Positions 22,028 through 29,607 of a stretch of 64,000 bases of DNA are shown here, one piece after another. The stretch's first letter is position 1. Every line of letters starts with the position of its first letter. The DNA lies in NCBI RefSeq assembly GCF_003955755.1, contig NZ_CP034465.1, positions 2,886,594 to 2,950,593 on the forward strand, written 5' to 3'. The DNA is from Jeotgalibaca ciconiae. GTDB lineage: Bacteria; Bacillota; Bacilli; Lactobacillales; Aerococcaceae. The translations under genes were made by a program, and so were the position numbers. Below the pieces are notes generated by a model. That model saw only the letters and a list, made by a program, of their open reading frames with translations. It was not told the DNA's origin and searched no databases.

Positions 22028-22438
22028 CTACTTACTATCGCTACTTACTGCACCAAGCAATGTAAAGAAAAAGAAAAACAATCCAATTGTAATGATAATA
22101 TGGCCTACACCAGCAATTCCAGCAAGCGCTGGTAGCGCTCCATAATCTAAAACGGTCAAGCTACCGCGAATGAGCATCATTAGTATCGTAATACCTAAAC
22201 CGATATTATAAAAAAGATAAAATTTCCGATAGTTTTTTTGTTGACTAATTTTAAAGTTCTTTTCCAATAATAATACAAATAAGAAGAAAAACATACCCAG
22301 AATTAAAGTATGCGTGTGCAATACACTCAATTGTGTTTTTCCTGTAAAGTTATTAAACTTAGTGAATTCTCGATAAAAAAGACCAGAAACTAATCCAAAA
22401 ATCATGTAAAACATACTTGTGCGTACTAATCTATTCAT
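22028..22438 (-). CDS. DUF2871 family membrane protein
   Basis: The 136-residue protein has four membrane helices and begins MNRLVRTSMFYMIFGLVSGLFYREF, then LHTHTLILGM, matching DUF2871. A His-x-His in the second helix could bind a metal or haem, but that is inference. It lies 43 bases after the TetR gene of the haem exporter cluster in the same direction, so it may be part of the haem response. Confidence 0.78.
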   Translation of the reverse strand: MNRLVRTSMFYMIFGLVSGLFYREFTKFNNFTGKTQLSVLHTHTLILGMFFFLFVLLLEKNFKISQQKNYRKFYLFYNIGLGITILMMLIRGSLTVLDYGALPALAGIAGVGHIIITIGLFFFFFTLLGAVSSDSK

Positions 22439-22481
22439 TTAAAAGTTCCTCCAAAATATTATTTCCATTCATAATCAAGTA

Positions 22482-23078
22482 TTACTTTATTCCTTTCGTC
22501 AACCAGTGACTTTTGAAACGAAAATCTTTTACCAGCTCTTCTTTGCTCCAATCATTCGCTATATAATCCTTTAATGATCCCATAACAACAGACATTACGA
22601 AATATAAAAAGCTAACTGCCTCTTCATAACTCTCCATCTTAAATTTGTTCAATTCAAGTAGGTCCATCCATTGTTTCATCATAAACGATTCAGCGGGGAA
22701 GTCCTTTCGGCGATAAGTCACTAAATCCGTTTCTTGTGTAAGAAACTGGATTCCTCTCCAATAATCACTATTATGATCTAGATTGCTACACCAAAATAAA
22801 TATTTTTCAATTCCCCCAAAAAAGTCATTTTTGTTCTCATCAATAAACTTTAAAATATCGACATGGATAATCGTTGAATATTTTCTGGTCATATATGTAT
22901 AAGCATCCTCTAAATCTCGGAAGTATTTATAAAATGCGCCTCTCGACATATGCATCGCTTCAACAATTTCCGATACCTTCACTTGACTGGCATGACGATT
23001 ATAAAACTTTTCAAGCAGAATCATTTCTAATTTTACTTTCTTTTCATCTGATAAGTTTAAAAATGTTTCGTTAGGCAT
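22482..23078 (-). CDS. TetR/AcrR family regulator, HrtR-like
   Basis: A 198-residue repressor with an N-terminal helix-turn-helix (VKVSEIVEAMHMSRGAFYKYFRDLEDAY, residues about 33-60, quoted in parts) and a ligand-binding C-terminal domain. It follows hrtA by 20 bases. In Lactococcus the TetR protein HrtR binds haem and frees the hrtRBA promoter; the N-terminal PNETF-LSDEKK style and the gene company suggest the same job. The operators at 24902-24956 fit. Unlike Lactococcus, as I recall its order, the regulator here is third in the operon. Confidence 0.78.
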   Translation of the reverse strand: MPNETFLNLSDEKKVKLEMILLEKFYNRHASQVKVSEIVEAMHMSRGAFYKYFRDLEDAYTYMTRKYSTIIHVDILKFIDENKNDFFGGIEKYLFWCSNLDHNSDYWRGIQFLTQETDLVTYRRKDFPAESFMMKQWMDLLELNKFKMESYEEAVSFLYFVMSVVMGSLKDYIANDWSKEELVKDFRFKSHWLTKGIK

Positions 23079-23098
23079 ACTTTTCTCCTTTTTAGATA

Positions 23099-23779
23099 TT
23101 ATTTTGCCTTTTCTTCAATTAATTGTCCATCTTCCATCCGATAAACACGGTCACTCCATTCAATCATGCGAGAATCATGCGTTACCATGATCGTTGCCTT
23201 TTGTTTCTCATGAGCTTCTTTTACTAATAACTTTACCACTTCATAAGCATGATCTGTATCTAAACTAGCTGTCGGTTCATCTGCTAAGATTAAACTAGGA
23301 TCATTAAATAAGGCTCTTCCGATCGCTACCCGTTGACGTTCTCCACCAGATAAATCACGAGGATACTTATCCTTCAAATCAAAAATATCTAAAGAGCTCA
23401 AAATGTGATTGATACGGTCATCTTCATTTTTCTTTTTTTCTACTTTATCAACTAAATAAAACTGTTCCTTTACTTTTAAAAAAGGAATTAAATTGGAACT
23501 TTGAAGAATAAAACCAATTTCCTTAAAACGAAGCTTCGATCGTTTCTTTTCTGACAAATTAGAAAAATTAATATCGTTAATAATAATCTGGCCGGAAGAT
23601 GGATTTTGTAGTCCACCAGAAATCGTCAGAAAGGTACTCTTCCCTGATCCTGATGGGCCAATGATACTAATAAATTCCCCTTGCCTTACTTTAAAGTCAA
23701 TTCCTTTTAAAGCCGTCACTCCTGTACGACCTTCACCAAATTTTTTTACAATATTTTTCATTACTAATACGTCTTTCAT
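23099..23779 (-). CDS. hrtA: ABC transporter ATP-binding protein, haem exporter HrtA-like
   Basis: The 226-residue ATPase has Walker A GPSGSGKST, signature LSGGERQRVAIGRAL and Walker B LILADEPTASLD, the MacB/LolD-type set that works with FtsX-like permeases. The ATG at 23779 lies three bases after the permease gene stops. With HrtB it would pump excess haem out of the membrane. The family assignment is firm, the substrate is inferred from the regulator, operators and permease. Confidence 0.82.
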   Translation of the reverse strand: MKDVLVMKNIVKKFGEGRTGVTALKGIDFKVRQGEFISIIGPSGSGKSTFLTISGGLQNPSSGQIIINDINFSNLSEKKRSKLRFKEIGFILQSSNLIPFLKVKEQFYLVDKVEKKKNEDDRINHILSSLDIFDLKDKYPRDLSGGERQRVAIGRALFNDPSLILADEPTASLDTDHAYEVVKLLVKEAHEKQKATIMVTHDSRMIEWSDRVYRMEDGQLIEEKAK

Positions 23780-23782
23780 ACC

Positions 23783-24859
23783 TTACCCTCCTATCGCTGT
23801 TATTGGATCAACTTTTGTTACAGTGTGTACAGAGAACAAACCACCCAAAACTGCTACTAAAATTAGTATGCCACTATAGATAAACCATTGGTCGAACATG
23901 ATAGCAAAAGGCATTGCTTCGGGCAAAATGAAACTTGTTAAATAAGCAAGTACAAAAGCAGCAGCTACTCCTATTAATCCGACCATGAGCGATTGACCGA
24001 CAATTGATTTCGCTATAAAAGTATTACTAATTCCTTGAGCTTTCATCACACCAAAGATATTCGTTTTTTGTAAGGTAATGACATACATAAAAATGCCGAC
24101 AACCGCTGCAACTACAAAAAACAGAAAATAAACCATTGCATCTAATGTAAGATTTTGTGCAGAATAACCAGGTATGCTTTCAATAAAGTCATCTTTGGAA
24201 AGCTTTTCTAATTTTGTCTTTCCGTCATTATTGATTGTTCCTTGATTTGTTTTTACAGCGATAATATTAATCGGTTGCTCTTCCTCTGAGGTAAAGGGTT
24301 GATCACCGAATTTTAAAATGCTCCACGTATCCAACGAAGTATAAATGACCGGTGTAACGGTATAAAAAGTCTCAGGGAAAATACCTACAATTGTTAGTAC
24401 TTCATCTGAATTACCTATTTTAACTTCGTCTCCAATCTTATAACCTTTTTCTGCTAGATTTTGAGAAATAATAATATCATTCATTCTCCGAAAAGACGTT
24501 CCTTCTGTTACTTTCGGCAATATAAACGCATCTTCATTTGTACCGAATACAGAAATATTTATTTTATTTTCTTCATCGTCAATGGCTCCACTGTATAAAC
24601 CAATCGGCGCGGTTTCTGAATTATCTATACGAAAGATGTCATTTCTCGTCAGCTGAGAAGCAGCAAACGTTTTATTAGCATCTTCTGATAGAATAATTTC
24701 TTGTGCATCCCAGTCATCAATCGCTTTTTTAAATTCTTCTGCAAGCCCTCTTGCTAAACCTGAAAGCATAAAGACAACATAAGCGATTAATAACATAATT
24801 CCAATAATTAAACCATAACGCAACTTTGAATAGCGCATTTCCTTTATTGCTAAAAACAT
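23783..24859 (-). CDS. hrtB: ABC transporter permease, haem exporter HrtB-like
   Basis: The open frame extends to 25096, but GTAGGAGGG lies nine bases before the ATG at 24859 and the upstream part overlaps the promoter, so the protein is 358 residues. It has one N-terminal helix (about 17-38), a large extracellular domain and three C-terminal helices, the MacB/FtsX plan. The opening MFLAIKEMRYSKLRYGLIIG closely resembles HrtB proteins as I know them. It is first in the operon. Confidence 0.8.
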   Translation of the reverse strand: MFLAIKEMRYSKLRYGLIIGIMLLIAYVVFMLSGLARGLAEEFKKAIDDWDAQEIILSEDANKTFAASQLTRNDIFRIDNSETAPIGLYSGAIDDEENKINISVFGTNEDAFILPKVTEGTSFRRMNDIIISQNLAEKGYKIGDEVKIGNSDEVLTIVGIFPETFYTVTPVIYTSLDTWSILKFGDQPFTSEEEQPINIIAVKTNQGTINNDGKTKLEKLSKDDFIESIPGYSAQNLTLDAMVYFLFFVVAAVVGIFMYVITLQKTNIFGVMKAQGISNTFIAKSIVGQSLMVGLIGVAAAFVLAYLTSFILPEAMPFAIMFDQWFIYSGILILVAVLGGLFSVHTVTKVDPITAIGG

Positions 24860-24901
24860 ATATATGAACCCTCCTACATCTTTATTTGAACAGATTTTCC
24901 T

Positions 24902-24956
24902 TAGTGACAAAATGTCACTAGAGATTAGAATACACCAAAAATGACACTTTGTCACT
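24902..24956 (-). promoter_or_regulatory. hrtB promoter with two HrtR-type operators
   Basis: The promoter reads GTGACA (24955-24950), 17 bases, TATTCT (24932-24927) on the minus strand. Operator 1 (24902-24920) is TAGTGACA-AAA-TGTCACTA, just downstream of the -10. Operator 2 (24941-24955) is TGACA-CTT-TGTCA at its core and covers the -35. The cores match the palindrome recalled for Lactococcus HrtR (ATGACACAGTGTCAT). Centres are 37 bp apart. Confidence 0.7.
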
Positions 24957-25090
24957 AATAAACATTTAAAAAATATCATCTCATTCATATCTAAAAAGTA
25001 GTACTTCTTGAAGATACAGCATGTTCTCTGCAATTTTTCTCTAGGTATTATATGATTAAGGCAAGACAATAAAACATGAGGAGCGATAAT

Positions 25091-25531
25091 ATGCAACTAA
25101 CAGTATATTTAGCAGGTCAAATTCATGATAACTGGCGCAAAAAATTAGAGCAAACAGTAAAGGAAAAGAATTTGCCTTATCAATTTGTAGCACCCCAAAC
25201 CAATCACAGCTTATCCGATGCCATTGGTGAGGAGATTTTAGGCGAACAACCGACTAAGTTTTTCAAAGATGATGCGGCAAGTAATATCAATAATTTCAGA
25301 ACACAAGTGCTTATGCAAAAAGCAGATATTGTGATTGCCCTATTTGGCGAAGATTATCGCCAGTGGAATACCGCAATGGATGCAACTTCCGCCATTCATT
25401 TGAATAAACCACTCATTATAGTGCGGCCTGAATCATTAATTCATCCGCTAAAGGAATTATCTAATAAAGCGAATGTAACCGTGAATACGATTGAACAAGC
25501 TGTGCAAGTATTGGAATACGTATTCCAATAA
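25091..25531 (+). CDS. ytoQ: YtoQ family protein
   Basis: The ATG at 25091 follows GAGGAGCG. The 146-residue product reads LTVYLAGQIHDNWR near its start, then VAPQTNHSLSDAIGEEILG and ALFGEDYRQWNTAMDA, which are hallmarks of the YtoQ family (a nucleoside 2-deoxyribosyltransferase-like fold). It is cytoplasmic and of unproven function. It is divergent from the haem exporter operon and ends in its own terminator. Confidence 0.85.
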   Translation: MQLTVYLAGQIHDNWRKKLEQTVKEKNLPYQFVAPQTNHSLSDAIGEEILGEQPTKFFKDDAASNINNFRTQVLMQKADIVIALFGEDYRQWNTAMDATSAIHLNKPLIIVRPESLIHPLKELSNKANVTVNTIEQAVQVLEYVFQ

Positions 25532-25540
25532 AAAAATTAA

Positions 25541-25582
25541 AAAGCTGAGACTCTTTGGAAAACAAGAGTTTCAGCTTTTTAT
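25541..25582. terminator. Bidirectional intrinsic terminator
   Basis: AAAGCTGAGACTCT pairs with AGAGTTTCAGCTTT with a small internal mismatch around a short loop. A and T runs on both sides allow it to serve ytoQ and the converging PTS operon. Confidence 0.8.
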
Positions 25583-25604
25583 TGTTGTAGGACTTCTAAT
25601 AAAG

Positions 25605-26045
25605 TTAAATTCCTTCAAGCAGTTCAGTTTCAAATTCTTCTTTTTCATTTACCTGTTTGAATTCACTAATTGCTTCTTGACTTGTTATCAAAAGTTGTTC
25701 CAGCAATTCTTCAATGTCATTTGTCGTCGATCGCAGCATTGACAACTCAATCACTAATGGTAAGTTTATTCCACCTATCACTCGAAAATCCACTTCTTTT
25801 TCAAGAATAGTAACAGCTGTTTTGAAAGGAGTACCTCCCACTAAATCAGCGAGAACAATAACAGATTTATATTCTTTTTTCATTGCCAGTACTGTATCTT
25901 TTAATTTAGATTCAAACATATCAGTCGACTCATTTTTAAAAAAAGGAACGAATTTAACTCCCTCTTGTTTCCCTGCAATCATTTCTAATGCATCATTGAT
26001 TCCAAGGGAAAACTCACCATGTCCTGTTATCAAAATACCAATCAT
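25605..26045 (-). CDS. PTS mannose/fructose/sorbose-family IIA protein
   Basis: A 146-residue phosphocarrier with the phosphorylated His in LITGHGEFS (residue 9) and the ADLVGGTPF motif near residue 67. It takes phosphate from HPr and passes it to the IIB at 27754-28248. It is last in the glycosaminoglycan operon, separated from IID by 90 bases that hold a hairpin. In Streptococcus and related bacteria such PTS sets import unsaturated glycosaminoglycan disaccharides. Confidence 0.88.
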   Translation of the reverse strand: MIGILITGHGEFSLGINDALEMIAGKQEGVKFVPFFKNESTDMFESKLKDTVLAMKKEYKSVIVLADLVGGTPFKTAVTILEKEVDFRVIGGINLPLVIELSMLRSTTNDIEELLEQLLITSQEAISEFKQVNEKEEFETELLEGI

Positions 26046-26085
26046 TTTATAGCCTCCTGTAAATATTAATAGTTAATATAAATTG

Positions 26086-26123
26086 AAAAGGCTCCCCACA
26101 ATCGATTACAGGGAACCCTTTAT
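26086..26123 (-). terminator. Hairpin between IID and IIA, possible partial terminator
   Basis: On the minus strand AAAGGGTTCCC pairs with GGGGAGCCTTT with one bulge, followed by TTCAATTTAT. The U-run is weak. It may lower expression of IIA relative to the membrane subunits or protect the upstream mRNA. Confidence 0.5.
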
Positions 26124-26135
26124 CCGTACTATCAT

Positions 26136-26948
26136 TTATATTAAAACGCCTACATAAGATAAAGTAATTCCAAGCACAATAAGCAATGCTAATAATTTAT
26201 AAACATTCCAATTACGTTTCTTAATCAAGTAATAAACTAAGATTGTAATAACAGCAGGAAGCAATTTTGGCAAAATTTGATCAAGTACCGTTTGCAGTGA
26301 AACGATTTGTTCCTGACCGTCAATTGTTGTTGCATATTGCAAACCCACATTCGCTTTAACAAAGTTTACAGCCAGGCCAGAAATAACAGTAACCCCTATA
26401 ATGTTTGCTGCTCGAGACACCTGATTGATTTTCTTGCTTAAAGTTTCAATGGCGCTAGTTCCCATCTTGTATCCAAACCAACCCAAACCTAGTTTAATAG
26501 CCAAGTTCACACCAATCATCGTTACTAAAAACATTATTGGAGCGCCTGTTACTCCGGCCATAGCCATACTTGCAAAAATAGTAGAGAACAAAGGTGCTAT
26601 ACCAAACTGAGAAATCGCATCTCCAATCCCCGCTAAAGGACCCATTAATGCCATTTTGATACTTCGAATCTTATCTACATCTTCTCCATAATCTAACATA
26701 GCTAACTGTAAACTAGAAACAAACGGTACCGTTTGTGGGTTAACATTATAAAATTCAATATTATCTTTAGTAGCTTTCTTCAGCCCCTCTGGGTCGTCTT
26801 TATAAATTTTTTTCAATCCTGGAAACAGAATATTCGCATAACCGGTTCCTTGATAGTTTGTATAGTTAAAACCATTTTGTAAAAAATAAGAACGAAACGT
26901 TGAAATAACATAGTCTTTTTTTGTTAAATTTCCTTTATTAGATTCCAT
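26136..26948 (-). CDS. PTS mannose/fructose/sorbose-family IID protein
   Basis: A roughly 270-residue membrane subunit. LTKKDYVISTFRSYFLQNGFNYTN near the start and the MGPLAGIGDAISQF segment are typical of IID. I use the ATG at 26948 (MESNKG) since AGGAGG is seven bases ahead; it overlaps the end of IIC by 11 bases. With IIC it forms the transmembrane channel. Confidence 0.88.
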   Translation of the reverse strand: MESNKGNLTKKDYVISTFRSYFLQNGFNYTNYQGTGYANILFPGLKKIYKDDPEGLKKATKDNIEFYNVNPQTVPFVSSLQLAMLDYGEDVDKIRSIKMALMGPLAGIGDAISQFGIAPLFSTIFASMAMAGVTGAPIMFLVTMIGVNLAIKLGLGWFGYKMGTSAIETLSKKINQVSRAANIIGVTVISGLAVNFVKANVGLQYATTIDGQEQIVSLQTVLDQILPKLLPAVITILVYYLIKKRNWNVYKLLALLIVLGITLSYVGVLI

Positions 26949-27735
26949 ATTGATCCTCCTCACTGAAGCTATTTGTTTGCGTCATAGCCAACTCTTCATT
27001 TTTCTCTTGTTGGAAATAATCAATTAAAGCAAATACTGCTCCTAACAGTGCGATAGCCATTACTGGAAGCTCTAAATATGCAATAGCGATATAACCTAAA
27101 AGGATGTAAGGAATAACATCTCGACTTATCATTACAGATAAGATCATCGCAAATCCGATTGCAGGCAGTAACCCTCCCGCTACTGTCAAACCAGCGATTA
27201 ATGACTGAGGAATAAGTTCAACGAATGTACGTAAAGGTTCCATAGCCAATGCTGATATCAAAGCGATAATAAATCCTGCTATAAAGAAACCAAGAACGGT
27301 TACATTTGCATGGAATTTAAACAATTTATAATTTCCTTTGTCAATCGCACGTCTGGCAGCTTCTGGTGAAGCAGCAAACAATGTATAAATAAATGTCTGC
27401 ATTAACTGGAATAAGACAGCAAAGGGATAAGATAATGCTAAAGCACTTTCAGGAGTAATTCCTTGATTCTTCAAAGTGATTGCCATAATCGTACCTACAA
27501 TCCCCGGTCCCAATGGATTTGGAGGCACAGTCCCACCTGCTCCAACCCCAAATCCCATAAACGCAAGTTCACCAATTGCTCCCATCATTAACCCAGTCTT
27601 TACATCTCCTAAAATAAGTCCAACAAAAAATGAAAGCACGATTACACGGTTAGTAAAAAGACCTAATAAAACACCAGCAAAACACAATCCTGATACCAAA
27701 GCTAATAATAATGCTTGGAGTAAAGTAATTTCCAT
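26938..27735 (-). CDS. PTS mannose/fructose/sorbose-family IIC protein
   Basis: The 265-residue IIC has about seven membrane helices and the glycine-rich GVGAGGTVPPNPLGPGIVG segment of this family. I take ATG 27735, six bases after GAGGTG; a GTG three codons upstream overlaps the ribosome site. It is the sugar-conducting subunit next to IID. Confidence 0.88.
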   Translation of the reverse strand: MEITLLQALLLALVSGLCFAGVLLGLFTNRVIVLSFFVGLILGDVKTGLMMGAIGELAFMGFGVGAGGTVPPNPLGPGIVGTIMAITLKNQGITPESALALSYPFAVLFQLMQTFIYTLFAASPEAARRAIDKGNYKLFKFHANVTVLGFFIAGFIIALISALAMEPLRTFVELIPQSLIAGLTVAGGLLPAIGFAMILSVMISRDVIPYILLGYIAIAYLELPVMAIALLGAVFALIDYFQQEKNEELAMTQTNSFSEEDQYGI

Positions 27736-27753
27736 TGTTTTCACCTCATATTT

Positions 27754-28248
27754 CTATTTTGTAATATAATCCATTAACTTGTTTAAAGAATCTACATCTG
27801 GTGCCATAGGAGAAGTTCGTGTATCAAAGGTTACATTATATTTTTCATGCAATTCTTTTAAAGCTTGTTTATCTTCTTCCCCTAAATAAATATAATTTGA
27901 TATTTTATGTTTCCCTTCTGCACTATGAATATTCCCAACATTTATATTCGTTATTGGAACACCGCCTTTGACTAACCACAAAGCATCTTGCGGATTTTTA
28001 ACTACTAAAAAGATATGTTGCGTTGGTGCAGCACGATGAATAATTTCTATTGTCTTATCAATTGTAAAAAATCGCATCCCAACATTTTTGGCAACAGATT
28101 TCATAAGCGTTTGTTGAAGTGGATCACTAGCAGTATCATCATTGGCAACAACACATAAATTCACCCCAAGTGATCGAATCCATAATTGGCCTTGCCCGTG
28201 TATGAGACGTTCATCAATTCTAACTAATTTTAAATCTGGTTGTATCAT
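27754..28248 (-). CDS. PTS mannose/fructose/sorbose-family IIB protein
   Basis: A 164-residue phosphocarrier starting with LVRIDERLIHGQGQ; the His in RLIHGQ (about residue 16) is the phosphorylation site. It transfers phosphate to the incoming sugar. TAGGAGG precedes the ATG at 28248, 18 bases after the GH88 gene, placing both in one operon. Confidence 0.9.
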   Translation of the reverse strand: MIQPDLKLVRIDERLIHGQGQLWIRSLGVNLCVVANDDTASDPLQQTLMKSVAKNVGMRFFTIDKTIEIIHRAAPTQHIFLVVKNPQDALWLVKGGVPITNINVGNIHSAEGKHKISNYIYLGEEDKQALKELHEKYNVTFDTRTSPMAPDVDSLNKLMDYITK

Positions 28249-28266
28249 AATTTTTCCTCCTAAGTT

Positions 28267-29454
28267 TTACCAATACATTTTCCAATTCTTTTTAAATCTA
28301 ACTAATGATTCCAAGTAGAAATAATCACCCCAAATATTACCTTCATCTACTCCTTTTCCTGAATGCCATGAATAAACACCAGAATTTATCAGTGCTGTTA
28401 CTCCCTCCGTTTTTTGATCGGTGTAGTTATCGATTAAACTTTCTAACATGGCATGTTGTGAATATTTGTAGACGAGTTTATATTTGTTTGTCTCAGGTAT
28501 AAATTTATCCATTAAGTTCAAACCACATACAGCAATCGCTGCTGCTGAGGTATCACGCGATTGGTCAGAGCCATCTGAAAAAATCAAATCCCAATAACTG
28601 ATAAAATCTTCTGGTAGACGATTTAAATAATAATTTGTTACAGACTCAAACAACTCAATATTCTCTGGATCTTCATTATAATAATGGTTTAAAGCGATTC
28701 CATAAATTAACCAGCTTTGACCGCGAGCCCAGCTAGAATCATCAGAATAACCTTGACGCGTTTTACCTTCTATTGGTTCCCCTGTTTCTGGATCAAAGTA
28801 GTAGGTGTGAAAAGCAGATGCGTCTTCACGTATCGCATTTTCAATAGTAGAACGATAGTGTTTTTCTGCTACCTCTCGGTAAGAACCATCTTCTGTCACA
28901 TCCGTTGCCCAGTATAGTAAAGGTATATTTAACAAGCAATCTACTATTAATCGGTAATTATCTTTTGCTCCTAATTCTCCCCAAGCTTGAATAAACTCCC
29001 CTTTTTCTTGATAACGTGTCATTAATTTATCAGCTGCAAGCATTGCGGCTTCTTTTGCTTTTTCATTACCAGTTAGTTTATATGCGCTTACACATGATGG
29101 AATGTAAAGAAATCCTAGGTCATGATGGTCCAATTCGACATCATTTACAACACGGTTATAAAAATCATCCACATGTTTTTCAGCTAACTTTCTATACTTA
29201 TCATCACCTGTTGCTTCGTAAGCTAACCAAAGAATACCGGTCCAAAAACCGTTCGTCCATTCAATATTCTTCATCGGTTGATAGGCATTATTTTTAGTAG
29301 CTGGTCCTGGAAAAAGATTACCGAGCTTTACAATATTGTAATCGATTTTTTTAATCGCCTGAGCGATTGCCTCATCAATCTTTTTTTCTGTTAACAAACC
29401 ACTCGCTATATATGCATCACTCGAAACAAGCGGTTCTAAATTTACTTTACTCAT
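28267..29454 (-). CDS. Unsaturated glucuronyl hydrolase, glycoside hydrolase family 88
   Basis: The 395-residue enzyme shows NGFWTGILWLAYE near residue 65, HHDLGFLY with the proposed catalytic Asp near residue 113, and DDSSWARGQSW, all typical of GH88. Such enzymes hydrate the 4,5-double bond of unsaturated uronic acid at the end of glycosaminoglycan fragments, in the cytoplasm. It is the first gene of the operon that also encodes the PTS, so the substrate arrives phosphorylated or is imported by it. No signal peptide is present, matching a cytoplasmic site. Confidence 0.9.
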   Translation of the reverse strand: MSKVNLEPLVSSDAYIASGLLTEKKIDEAIAQAIKKIDYNIVKLGNLFPGPATKNNAYQPMKNIEWTNGFWTGILWLAYEATGDDKYRKLAEKHVDDFYNRVVNDVELDHHDLGFLYIPSCVSAYKLTGNEKAKEAAMLAADKLMTRYQEKGEFIQAWGELGAKDNYRLIVDCLLNIPLLYWATDVTEDGSYREVAEKHYRSTIENAIREDASAFHTYYFDPETGEPIEGKTRQGYSDDSSWARGQSWLIYGIALNHYYNEDPENIELFESVTNYYLNRLPEDFISYWDLIFSDGSDQSRDTSAAAIAVCGLNLMDKFIPETNKYKLVYKYSQHAMLESLIDNYTDQKTEGVTALINSGVYSWHSGKGVDEGNIWGDYFYLESLVRFKKNWKMYW

Positions 29455-29469
29455 TTTTATAGTTCCTCC

Positions 29470-29529
29470 CTTAACGTGTTAACCCTATATCTATAATACA
29501 AAAGATTTTCTCATTTGTAAACGTATTCT
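29470..29529 (-). promoter_or_regulatory. Promoter of the GH88-PTS operon with regulator motif and cre-like site
   Basis: TTTACA (29521-29516), a 17-base spacer and TATTAT (29498-29493) form a strong promoter on the minus strand. CTTAACGTGTTAACC (29470-29484) lies just past the -10 and recurs, 12 of 15 bases, before the heparinase gene, so it is a likely GntR operator. TGTAAACGTATTCT (29516-29529), over the -35, is one base off a relaxed cre consensus. Confidence 0.6.
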
Positions 29530-29548
29530 TTTAAAAAAAATAAAAAAT

Positions 29549-29600
29549 GCTGTTTTCTTAAAAGAAGACAGCTAAAAAGCCCTTGTAATAAAAGGCTTTT
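29549..29600 (-). terminator. Two tandem intrinsic terminators after the heparinase gene
   Basis: Reading leftward, AAAAGCC pairs with GGGCTTTT (29575-29600), then GCTGTCTTCTT pairs with AAGAAAACAGC (29549-29572) and is followed by a long U-rich run. Together they separate the heparinase transcript from the GH88 operon. Confidence 0.75.
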
Positions 29601-29607
29601 CTACTCA

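Noticed and set aside
23783-25096. Longer hrtB reading frame starting at 25096
   Set aside because: The extra 79 codons cover the promoter, the two operators and the start of the divergent ytoQ; GGAGGG marks the ATG at 24859.
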